Shown: positions 1 to 4,884 of the stretch, piece by piece
Position numbering within the stretch: position 1 is the stretch's first letter
Layout of the letters: every line of letters begins with the position of its first letter
NCBI GenBank assembly: GCA_937127205.1
Contig: CAKZLS010000258.1
Coordinates: 1-6,021 of the forward strand
Direction: 5' to 3'
From: an uncultured Rhodospirillales bacterium
Lineage (GTDB): Bacteria; Pseudomonadota; Alphaproteobacteria; Rhodospirillales; Defluviicoccaceae
Length of the DNA stretch: 6,021 nt
Notes under the pieces: generated by a model
Database searches by the model: none
What the model was told of the DNA's origin: nothing
Seen by the model: the letters and a program-made list of their open reading frames with translations, nothing else
Program-made: the position numbers and the translations under genes

Positions 1-289
1 AATGCACTTCGACGCGGACCATTCCGAAACCGGTGTCGGTCTCGGTATCCACATTATCCATTTCGATGGGTTGAAAGAAGCTAGGCCAACCGCTGCCTGA
101 GTCGAACTTCGTCTGCGAAGAAAACAACGCCTGCCCACAGCACCGGCACATATAGACGCCCGCAGTTTTCGTGTCCCAGTATTCCCCGGTAAATGCCCGC
201 TCGGTACCTTTCTGCCGGCACACGGCGTATTCCTCCGGTGTCAGCTCAGAGCGCCACTCGTCTTCCGATTTGTTTATCTTGTCCGCCAA
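1..289 (-). CDS. msrB: Peptide-methionine (R)-S-oxide reductase MsrB, C-terminus missing (cut by window edge)
   Basis: MsrB reduces the R epimer of methionine sulfoxide in proteins and repairs oxidative damage, usually in the cytosol with thioredoxin as donor. The first 96 residues are present. Visible family marks are the GTERAFTGEYWD block (28-39), the first zinc-binding pair C48-x-x-C51 followed by Gly, the GWPSF signature (67-71), and the MVRVEV strand at the edge. The catalytic Cys and second zinc pair lie beyond base 1. The start is a TTG at 289. An in-frame TAG at 307-305 excludes a longer protein, no ATG or GTG lies between, and a good Shine-Dalgarno sits 8 bases upstream. The residue before GWPSF is Ser66, where the Neisseria PilB type has its recycling Cys. 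Cys24 in VCRQKGTER matches the alternative recycling position seen in Xanthomonas-type MsrB. The gene is downstream of rpoZ on the same strand, 214 bases away. Confidence 0.95.
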   Translation of the reverse strand, partial: MADKINKSEDEWRSELTPEEYAVCRQKGTERAFTGEYWDTKTAGVYMCRCCGQALFSSQTKFDSGSGWPSFFQPIEMDNVDTETDTGFGMVRVEVH

Positions 290-297
290 TGCGAGCG

Positions 298-304
298 TCC
301 TCCG
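298..304 (-). promoter_or_regulatory. Ribosome binding site of msrB
   Basis: The minus strand reads CGGAGGA, followed by 8 bases and then TTG. This site, with the in-frame stop just upstream, selects the non-ATG start of msrB. Confidence 0.7.
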
Positions 305-456
305 CTAATGGGCATGGGAGTATCTGACAGAACCCATTTGCCTGCACGTGAAACTGTCTACAATTGAAATGTTTGTGAGCAGCGTGCCATTCAAGTCAGC
401 AGAATGCAAAAACGCCCACCCGGACAGGGCAAGCGTATTAGACCCGTCGCGCTAAC

Positions 457-491
457 AAAAAGAGTGCGCGCGCAGCCGCCCGTCGAGACGG
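457..491 (-). terminator. Weak terminator-like region after rpoZ
   Basis: On the minus strand, 12 bases past the rpoZ stop, a short hairpin CCGT-CTCG-ACGG (491-480) is followed by a GC-rich alternating stretch (TGCGCGCGCA, itself a palindrome) and then CTTTTTG (T run at 461-457). The stem is short and the T run is separated from the first hairpin, so this is only a candidate intrinsic terminator. A factor-dependent end is equally possible. Confidence 0.27.
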
Positions 492-503
492 CCGATAATG
501 AGG

Positions 504-926
504 TTATCCGCCGGACTCTTCGGATAATTTCCGCACCATTTCCTCTAGGGCCTCAGGAGACTGCTCTTCGTCTTCCGCAGGGATGGACTGATCGGCATAC
601 AAGTCGCTGACGACTTCCATGGGCTCGTCCGAACCCGCAGCGGCCGCTTCTTCCATGAGTGCTGCTTCAAGTTCGTCTTCGTCCGGCATTGTTTCCTCCG
701 GAAACACCCGCTGGAGACTCCGAACCACAGACTCGCGAAGGTTCCCGGGATCCACGCTCCCGGCGCCAATCTCGCGCAGAGACACAACCGTCGACTTTTC
801 GTCTTCGGGATCGACCGTCGGCTGCGCGCCTGCTCCCAGCTCCCGAGCGCGCTTGGCGGCGACGAGAACCAATTCGAATGCGTTTGGTACGGCCTCAATG
901 CAATCTTCTACGGTAACCCGAGCCAT
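504..926 (-). CDS. rpoZ: DNA-directed RNA polymerase subunit omega
   Basis: Omega is the small RNA polymerase subunit that wraps the beta-prime C-terminus, helps assembly, and in proteobacteria contributes to ppGpp binding. The protein is 140 residues. MARVTVEDC opens it, FELVLVAAKRAREL (17-30) is the conserved helix, and STVVSLREI (45-53) matches the E. coli KTTVIALREI segment. The start at 926 is fixed by the canonical MARVTV opening and by AAGGAG about 7 bases upstream; an in-frame ATG further up (983) has no family support. Two oddities are seen. Position 16, Arg in E. coli NRF and in the relatives I recall, is Ala (NAF). Residues 77-140 form an acidic tail with 23 Asp/Glu against 2 Arg/Lys; E. 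coli omega is only 91 residues, although tails are common in alphaproteobacteria. The usual downstream relA/spoT partner is absent: msrB follows instead. Confidence 0.95.
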   Translation of the reverse strand: MARVTVEDCIEAVPNAFELVLVAAKRARELGAGAQPTVDPEDEKSTVVSLREIGAGSVDPGNLRESVVRSLQRVFPEETMPDEDELEAALMEEAAAAGSDEPMEVVSDLYADQSIPAEDEEQSPEALEEMVRKLSEESGG

Positions 927-954
927 ACTCTTCTCCTTACAGTGTGGTGCGCAG

Positions 955-983
955 GAAATACCTGACGATGGGGCAAAAAGCAA
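955..983 (-). promoter_or_regulatory. Candidate rpoZ promoter
   Basis: The minus strand shows TTGCTT (983-978), a 17-base spacer, then TATTTC (960-955). The spacing is ideal but each hexamer matches the consensus only partly. It would start transcription about 20-25 bases before the rpoZ start codon, leaving room for the AAGGAG ribosome site. This is inferred from pattern only. Confidence 0.25.
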
Positions 984-987
984 CGAT

Positions 988-1010
988 CCTTAGTACGCAT
1001 ACGACTAAGG
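988..1010. repeat. Inverted repeat CCTTAGT-N9-ACTAAGG between hsp20 and rpoZ
   Basis: The seven-base arms at 988-994 and 1004-1010 are perfect. In the spacer, CG(996-997) can pair with CG(1002-1003), closing a CATA loop with one bulged A, so an RNA hairpin of 9 pairs is possible. The element lies upstream of the rpoZ promoter candidate and overlaps the foot of the hsp20 terminator hairpin by three bases. It could be an operator for rpoZ, an extra part of the hsp20 3' end, or chance. Confidence 0.4.
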
Positions 1011-1039
1011 GGGCGCCGGCTTCGTAACCGGCGCCCCCT
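1008..1039 (-). terminator. Intrinsic terminator-like hairpin after hsp20
   Basis: A perfect 12-pair stem (1008-1019 with 1028-1039) closes an 8-base loop; it is a GGGGGCGCCGG/CCGGCGCCCCC core plus one A-T pair. It begins 15 bases past the hsp20 stop. On the minus strand it is followed by TTAGT, a poor T tract, so release may be inefficient. On the plus strand nothing T-rich follows and no plus-strand gene precedes it, so it is assigned to hsp20. Confidence 0.6.
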
Positions 1040-1054
1040 GCGTGAGTGTTGTCG

Positions 1055-1549
1055 TTAGGCGGCTTTTTCGGCCTGCTCGATGGTTTCCTGCTCTGCGGCC
1101 TCGTCAGCGGTGATCGTGGTCGGGGCGCCTGCGGCGATCTCGATGCGGCGTGGCTTCATGGCTTCCGGCACCCGGCGCACAAGATCGACGGTCAACAGAC
1201 CGTTTTGCAGATGCGCGTCAGACACTTCCACATGATCCGCCAAACGGAACTGGCGCTTAAAGGACCGTCCAGCGATCCCGCGATGGAGATACTTTGACAG
1301 ATCGGTGGTGCCCTGCTTACGGCCCTCAATCGTCAGAACGTTTTGATGGACCTCCATGCCAAGTTCTTGCTCGCCAAAACCGGCAACAGCGAGGGTAATG
1401 CGGTACTGGTCCTCACCAGCTTTCTCGATGTTATAGGGCGGATAACCGTTGTCGCCCTCAGCCCACTGGTTGGACTCTTCCAGGGTGCGCATAAGCCGAT
1501 CGAACCCAACGGTTGAACGGAAAAGGGGGGAAAAATCAAAAGTAGTCAT
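1055..1549 (-). CDS. Small heat-shock protein, Hsp20/alpha-crystallin family (IbpA/HspA type)
   Basis: This is an ATP-independent holdase that binds unfolding proteins in the cytoplasm and hands them to DnaK/ClpB. The protein is 164 residues. The N-terminal arm opens MTTFDFSPLFRSTVGFDRL, as in rhizobial class A Hsp20 and E. coli IbpA/IbpB. The alpha-crystallin domain runs from about 36 to 129, with YPPYNIE at its start, FKRQFRL (97-103) and the NGLLTVDL consensus (116-123). The C-terminal IEI anchor (136-138), which docks on a neighbouring subunit, is followed by an Ala/Glu-rich tail. The start at 1549 is chosen because this Met opens the conserved arm and GGAGGA lies 9 bases upstream; the open frame continues to 1720 but that part is leader sequence. 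The gene has a ROSE-like leader and a heat-shock promoter candidate upstream and a strong hairpin downstream, so it is probably monocistronic. Confidence 0.97.
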   Translation of the reverse strand: MTTFDFSPLFRSTVGFDRLMRTLEESNQWAEGDNGYPPYNIEKAGEDQYRITLAVAGFGEQELGMEVHQNVLTIEGRKQGTTDLSKYLHRGIAGRSFKRQFRLADHVEVSDAHLQNGLLTVDLVRRVPEAMKPRRIEIAAGAPTTITADEAAEQETIEQAEKAA

Positions 1550-1646
1550 CACGTCACATCCTCCAGTTACAAGCAATGTGTGATCGCGCTGAAACCACGA
1601 AATGTCGGCTTCTGTTGCGATGCCCGACCCATATTGGCGCCGGGCA
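1548..1646 (-). promoter_or_regulatory. ROSE-like RNA thermometer in the hsp20 leader
   Basis: Three consecutive hairpins can be drawn on the minus strand. Hairpin I (1646-1621) has TGCCCG/CGGGCA arms. Hairpin II (1612-1591) has GAAGCC/GGTTTC with one G-U pair and inner AC/GT. Hairpin III (1584-1548) encloses the Shine-Dalgarno: CACAT (1580-1576) pairs with ATGTG (1559-1555), C1573 and T1572 pair with G1561 and A1562, G1574 faces G1560, and ATCA (1584-1581) pairs with TGAT (1551-1548), which covers part of the start codon. The loop-side TTGCT (1576-1572) is the U(U/C)GCU core known from ROSE elements, placed opposite the AGGA of the ribosome site as in that family. ROSE elements repress translation of alphaproteobacterial small heat-shock genes at low temperature and open on warming. 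Pairings were found by eye; no energy was calculated. Confidence 0.65.
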
Positions 1647-1652
1647 CACGTG

Positions 1653-1681
1653 AGGTATGATCGGTTTGGCGAGCCGTCAAG
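1653..1681 (-). promoter_or_regulatory. Candidate RpoH (sigma-32) promoter of hsp20
   Basis: The minus strand carries CTTGAC (1681-1676), 16 bases, then CATACCT (1659-1653). This resembles the alphaproteobacterial heat-shock form, CTTG about 17-18 bases before CYTATNT, with an exact -35 and a partial -10. Transcription from it would begin near 1647, exactly at the foot of hairpin I of the thermometer, giving a leader of about 98 bases. That coincidence supports the call, but no start site is known. Confidence 0.4.
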
Positions 1682-1706
1682 GGCTCCCACTGCGATTTTT
1701 TCCACC

Positions 1707-1733
1707 CAGCCAAAGGCCATAAACGGCCGGCTG
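1707..1733 (-). terminator. Hairpin after the PEBP gene, possible terminator
   Basis: CAGCC-AAA-GGCC (1707-1718) can pair with GGCC-GGCTG (1725-1733) around a 6-base loop, leaving three bases bulged. It lies between the PEBP stop (1767) and the hsp20 promoter candidate. On the minus strand no T run follows, so if it ends the PEBP transcript it would need help; the call is tentative. Confidence 0.3.
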
Positions 1734-1766
1734 CGAGCGACATTCTGAACCCGTGAAGCGGAGGTG

Positions 1767-2414
1767 TTATTCTACGGAAACCGATGGATTGGTCGTGTAC
1801 AAACCAAGCCATTCACCCTTGGCCAGAATGTGACCTTCCATCCCCTTCAGTGCCTCGGGTCCGCCGAATTTTCCGTCAAGTCCAAGCGACGGAACGTCGA
1901 GCGCATACACCGTGAATATGTAGCGGTGGACGATTTCGTCATTCCAAGGCGAGCACGGTCCGTCATAACCGGCGTAATCCCCCTTCATGTCGGGGTCCCC
2001 GGCGAACCAGTCGGTAAAGTTGTTGAGCCCGCGAACGCCGTACTCTGTTTTTCCCAGCGGCTTACCGCCCGTAGTCACGCGGTTTGAGTCCTCACCGCCT
2101 AAGATCTCAAATCGGTTGGCTGGAATATCCACCAGGACCCAATGAAAGAAATCGACGCGGGGAAGATCCGCCGGCACGGTCATTCCCTCTTTATTCACGT
2201 TGTCTGGCTTCGACGGCACGTCCGGGTCATGGCAAATAATCGCATATGATCGCGTTTCCGCCGGCCCTGCCGACCACTGAACTCCCGGGTTGCGGTTGCG
2301 GCTCAACGCCACGCGACCCTCATCGATCATTGCCATCTTACAGAAAGCAAAAGTCTCCGGCATGAGTTTCCCGTCGGGCCAGCCGTCGATGGTTACTGTC
2401 AGATTGTCTTTCAT
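1767..2414 (-). CDS. YbhB/YbcL family protein (phosphatidylethanolamine-binding protein / Raf kinase inhibitor-like)
   Basis: The protein has 215 residues and belongs to the bacterial PEBP fold, relatives of E. coli YbhB and YbcL. The family has an anion/phosphate-binding pocket; the bacterial role is largely undefined. Motifs in order are HDPDVPS (62-68), FFHWVLVDIPA (89-99), GYDGPCSP (149-156) and HRYIFTVYALD (163-173), matching the DPDAP, HWV..N(L/I)PA, GPCPP and H-Y-FTVYALD blocks of the family; the second Pro-side residue of GPCPP is Ser here. It is longer than YbhB (about 160 residues), mainly through extra sequence between the first two blocks and before GYDGP. No signal peptide is seen, so it is probably cytoplasmic. 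An ATG five codons upstream (2429) is rejected because AAGGAGG sits 5 bases before 2414. The gene is divergent from the acylase operon. Confidence 0.93.
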   Translation of the reverse strand: MKDNLTVTIDGWPDGKLMPETFAFCKMAMIDEGRVALSRNRNPGVQWSAGPAETRSYAIICHDPDVPSKPDNVNKEGMTVPADLPRVDFFHWVLVDIPANRFEILGGEDSNRVTTGGKPLGKTEYGVRGLNNFTDWFAGDPDMKGDYAGYDGPCSPWNDEIVHRYIFTVYALDVPSLGLDGKFGGPEALKGMEGHILAKGEWLGLYTTNPSVSVE

Positions 2415-2419
2415 CTCCC

Positions 2420-2426
2420 CCTCCTT
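2420..2426 (-). promoter_or_regulatory. Ribosome binding site of the PEBP gene
   Basis: The minus strand reads AAGGAGG followed by five bases and ATG at 2414. It lies inside the codons that would follow the upstream ATG at 2429, so it decides for the shorter protein. Confidence 0.75.
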
Positions 2427-2430
2427 CATT

Positions 2431-2447
2431 GCCGGTCGTTTACCGGC
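2431..2447 (-). repeat. Short inverted repeat in the PEBP leader
   Basis: GCCGGT (2431-2436) and ACCGGC (2442-2447) are perfect 6-base arms around a 5-base loop. The structure ends four bases short of the Shine-Dalgarno of the PEBP gene. It could stabilise the mRNA 5' end or be an operator; no T run follows, so it is not an intrinsic terminator. Confidence 0.35.
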
Positions 2448-2626
2448 TGCATCATTGGATTGCTCTAAGGCATCGACACCGCGCTTGGCTGGATGCTGGG
2501 CGAAGTTAGCATATTTTTATCTCAAGACGACACCTCGGGCACAATTCCGGGGTTGAAACTTAACTGCAACTTTGAGCCTAGTGATGTTGACCTGAAAACC
2601 GGCTTTTTTGGAATCTCCGTCCGATC
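2448..2626. other. Divergent intergenic region between PEBP and acylase genes
   Basis: The region holds leaders and presumably promoters in both directions. An A/T-rich patch (2508-2522) is the least GC-rich part and could be the melting region of a minus-strand promoter, but no good -35 is paired with it. On the plus strand TTGAAA (2553-2558) with CCTAGT 18 bases later is a weak candidate, and TTGACC (2587-2592) lacks a -10. A short motif AAAACCGGCTTTTTT (2595-2609) resembles a stunted terminator. I see no gene here. Confidence 0.25.
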
Positions 2627-4867
2627 ATGATGAGCCTCCTTATCGCGGCGCGCGTGCTATTCAAGTCCCGGCCCCCGAAGACTTCGCTCGATCAGAGGCT
2701 GGCGGTGTTTCCGACCATGGGGTTGCCTGTTCGCGGTAAGGTGATGGTTCATTGGGACGATCATCAGATCCCCTTCATTGAGGCCGAACAGGACGATGAC
2801 GCAGCCTTCGCCCTCGGCCTGGTTCATGCTCACCTTCGGTTGGGTCAAATGGCCATCTCGAAGAGGATCGCGCAGGGACGCATTTCGGAAATGGGCGGTT
2901 CCTTGGCAGCCGATATCGATCACGGACTGCGTATCCTCGATTTCGGACGGACGGCAAAGGCCAACGAAGCGGCCATGCCCGAAGGCACCCGGCAATGGTT
3001 GCAGCGCTTCGTCGACGGCATAAACCACTATCAAGCGACCGCGGCCGAATTGCCCTATGAATACGCGATCCTGAAGCTCGAGCGTGAACCATGGACCATC
3101 GGCGATATCCTAACCTTTGGCCGGCTGGCGGGAAGCGACGTCAATTGGCTGGTATGGTTCACCCTGCTCAAGCTGCGCCGTCGCGATGACTGGCCGGAGA
3201 TCTGGGCCTGGCTTGTCGCCAATGGCGGCGACTCGGTCTGCAGCTTCGACACACGTGAGCGTGGCGCGTCCACCAGCGCCTTGCTTGCGGGCCTCAGCCG
3301 TTCGGGCAGCAATAGCCTGGCTGTCGGCCCCGGCCGCACCGCGACCGGCGGCGCCATCATGGCCAACGATCCCCATCTTGGGATCTACCTGCCCAACACC
3401 TGGTTGCTCGCCGGACTTCGCTCGCCGTCCTATCAGGCGGTGGGACTGATGACACCCGGACTGCCGATCTTCGCGATCGGGCGGAACCCTTGGATTTCGT
3501 GGGGTGGTACCAATATGCGGTGCGCGTCCAGCGATCTCTACGACGTCTCCAATCTGTCGCCCGAACACATCACCGAGCGCCATGAAACCATCCGCGTGCG
3601 GGGCGGCGCCGACCGGGCCATAACCGTCCGCGAGACGCCTTGGGGCCCGATCCTCTCCGACGCCCCACAGTTGAAGCACCTGGGCGGCCCTTCTTTTGCA
3701 ATGAGATGGACAGGTCACCAACCCAGCGACGAGATCACCGCCATGCTCGGCGTCAATCGGGCGCGAAACTTCGCTGGGTTCCGCGACGCGCTCAATAGCT
3801 TCGGGGCGCCCGGACAAAACATGCTTTATGCCGATCATCTGGGAAACATCGGCGAAGTGATGGCGACCCGCGTTCCGGACCGCGGCGGAACGCCGCCGTC
3901 GGATATCATCGCGCTACCGGACCATCTCGAAGCGGCTTGGACGCGCGTTCTCGGAACCAAGGACCTGCCTTTCAGCTTGAACCCGTCAACAGGCTTTCTC
4001 GCGTCAGCCAATAATCGTTCGGCCGACACCGATACGCGCGTTGGCTATTTCTTCTCCCCCGACGACCGGGCAAATCGCATGACCCACATTTTCGAGAGTG
4101 CCGGCACGATCGATGTTGAACGGATCCAGGCACTGCAGAGGGATGTCTATGCCGAGTCATCGGTGGCGATGCGGGATGTACTGGTCGAAAAAATGGCCGA
4201 GAGCGGCATCGACGTGCGGGCCAAGGGCAAACGGCGAAAAACGCTCCAACTGCTCATGGAGTGGGATGGATGCTATGAAGCCGGGTCCAGGGGAGCCCTT
4301 GCATTCGAGCTGTTCCGTCACGCGTTTACGACCGAGTTCTACGGGTCCCGCTTCGGGACGTCGGATGGCGCGGTGATCGCTCGGGTGGGCCGTATCAAGG
4401 CCCTACTGCTGGAGGACATAGAGCGGACGGACGCCGAACACCTCTCTCCGTTTCTGGAAAACAGCCTTATCACGACCACGCGCAATATGCGCCGGTTTCG
4501 CGATTGGGGCGATATGCACCGGCTCGGCCTGGCCCATCCCTTGGCGTTTCTTCCGGTGATCGGCAAGCGGTTCCGTTTTGCCGATCATCCCGCCAGCGGC
4601 ACCACCGAAGCACTGATGAAAACCGCTCACCCGTCCTCGAGCGAACGCCACTTCGCCAGTTACGGCTCCAATGCCCGACACATCTCGGATTTGACGGACA
4701 TCGACCGGAACTATTTTCTGCTGCTGGGCGGCCAAGACGGGTGGATTAACAGCGCCACCTTCCAGGATCAGGTCCCACAGTGGCTTTCGGGAGATTACAT
4801 TCAGATGCCCATGCGGCCGCACAAAATGCGCGCACGCTTTCGCCATAAGATGGACCTTACTTCCTAG
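2627..4867 (+). CDS. Penicillin acylase (penicillin amidase) family Ntn-hydrolase
   Basis: The 746-residue precursor belongs to the family that includes penicillin G acylase, cephalosporin acylases and acyl-homoserine-lactone acylases, which hydrolyse the amide of N-acyl compounds. The alpha-chain region (about 36-200) contains the DDHQIPFIEAE strand (44-54) and the GLVHAHLRLGQM block. Self-cleavage is expected between Gly227 and Ser228; Ser228 in SGSNSLAVG would be the N-terminal nucleophile of the beta chain. ANDPHL (246-251), the PGLPIFAIGRNPWISWGGT block (277-295) and the ASANNR motif, with an Asn (462 or 463) equivalent to the oxyanion-hole Asn of penicillin G acylase, all fit. The end shows QDQVPQWLSGDY. 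The start is safe: an in-frame TGA at 2588 is followed by no other start codon. No normal signal peptide is seen, although most relatives are exported. The ribosome site is poor (GGAA about 13 bases upstream). The true substrate is unknown. Confidence 0.95.
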   Translation: MMSLLIAARVLFKSRPPKTSLDQRLAVFPTMGLPVRGKVMVHWDDHQIPFIEAEQDDDAAFALGLVHAHLRLGQMAISKRIAQGRISEMGGSLAADIDHGLRILDFGRTAKANEAAMPEGTRQWLQRFVDGINHYQATAAELPYEYAILKLEREPWTIGDILTFGRLAGSDVNWLVWFTLLKLRRRDDWPEIWAWLVANGGDSVCSFDTRERGASTSALLAGLSRSGSNSLAVGPGRTATGGAIMANDPHLGIYLPNTWLLAGLRSPSYQAVGLMTPGLPIFAIGRNPWISWGGTNMRCASSDLYDVSNLSPEHITERHETIRVRGGADRAITVRETPWGPILSDAPQLKHLGGPSFAMRWTGHQPSDEITAMLGVNRARNFAGFRDALNSFGAPGQNMLYADHLGNIGEVMATRVPDRGGTPPSDIIALPDHLEAAWTRVLGTKDLPFSLNPSTGFLASANNRSADTDTRVGYFFSPDDRANRMTHIFESAGTIDVERIQALQRDVYAESSVAMRDVLVEKMAESGIDVRAKGKRRKTLQLLMEWDGCYEAGSRGALAFELFRHAFTTEFYGSRFGTSDGAVIARVGRIKALLLEDIERTDAEHLSPFLENSLITTTRNMRRFRDWGDMHRLGLAHPLAFLPVIGKRFRFADHPASGTTEALMKTAHPSSSERHFASYGSNARHISDLTDIDRNYFLLLGGQDGWINSATFQDQVPQWLSGDYIQMPMRPHKMRARFRHKMDLTS

Positions 4868-4884
4868 AGCATGATGCAGCGTTC

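Noticed and set aside
367..395. Heat-shock-like promoter for msrB: CTTGAA (395-390) with AAACATTT 15 bases later on the minus strand
   Set aside because: Only the -35 fits; the -10 lacks the C-rich or CYTATNT core, so I do not call it.
404..993. Plus-strand open frames (404-610, 619-993, 659-916) over and beside rpoZ
   Set aside because: Composition is low-complexity Ser/Arg/Pro and they overlap the conserved omega gene on the other strand; no ribosome site.
1550..1720. N-terminal extension of hsp20 to the upstream ATG at 1720
   Set aside because: The extra 57 residues match nothing in Hsp20, whereas the inner Met has a ribosome site and opens the conserved arm; the region is better explained as promoter and thermometer.
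2595..2609. AAAACCGGCTTTTTT as a terminator ahead of the acylase gene
   Set aside because: The CCGG core leaves no room for a loop with a GC stem, and no plus-strand gene precedes it.
3110..3838. Minus-strand open frame of 242 codons opposite the acylase gene
   Set aside because: It lies wholly antisense to a well-supported gene in GC-rich DNA, shows no family motif that I recognise, and is of the kind produced by codon bias on the opposite strand.
3882..3896. GCGGCG-GAA-CGCCGC hairpin inside the acylase gene
   Set aside because: In GC-rich coding sequence such short stems arise by chance, and there is no T run or gene boundary.
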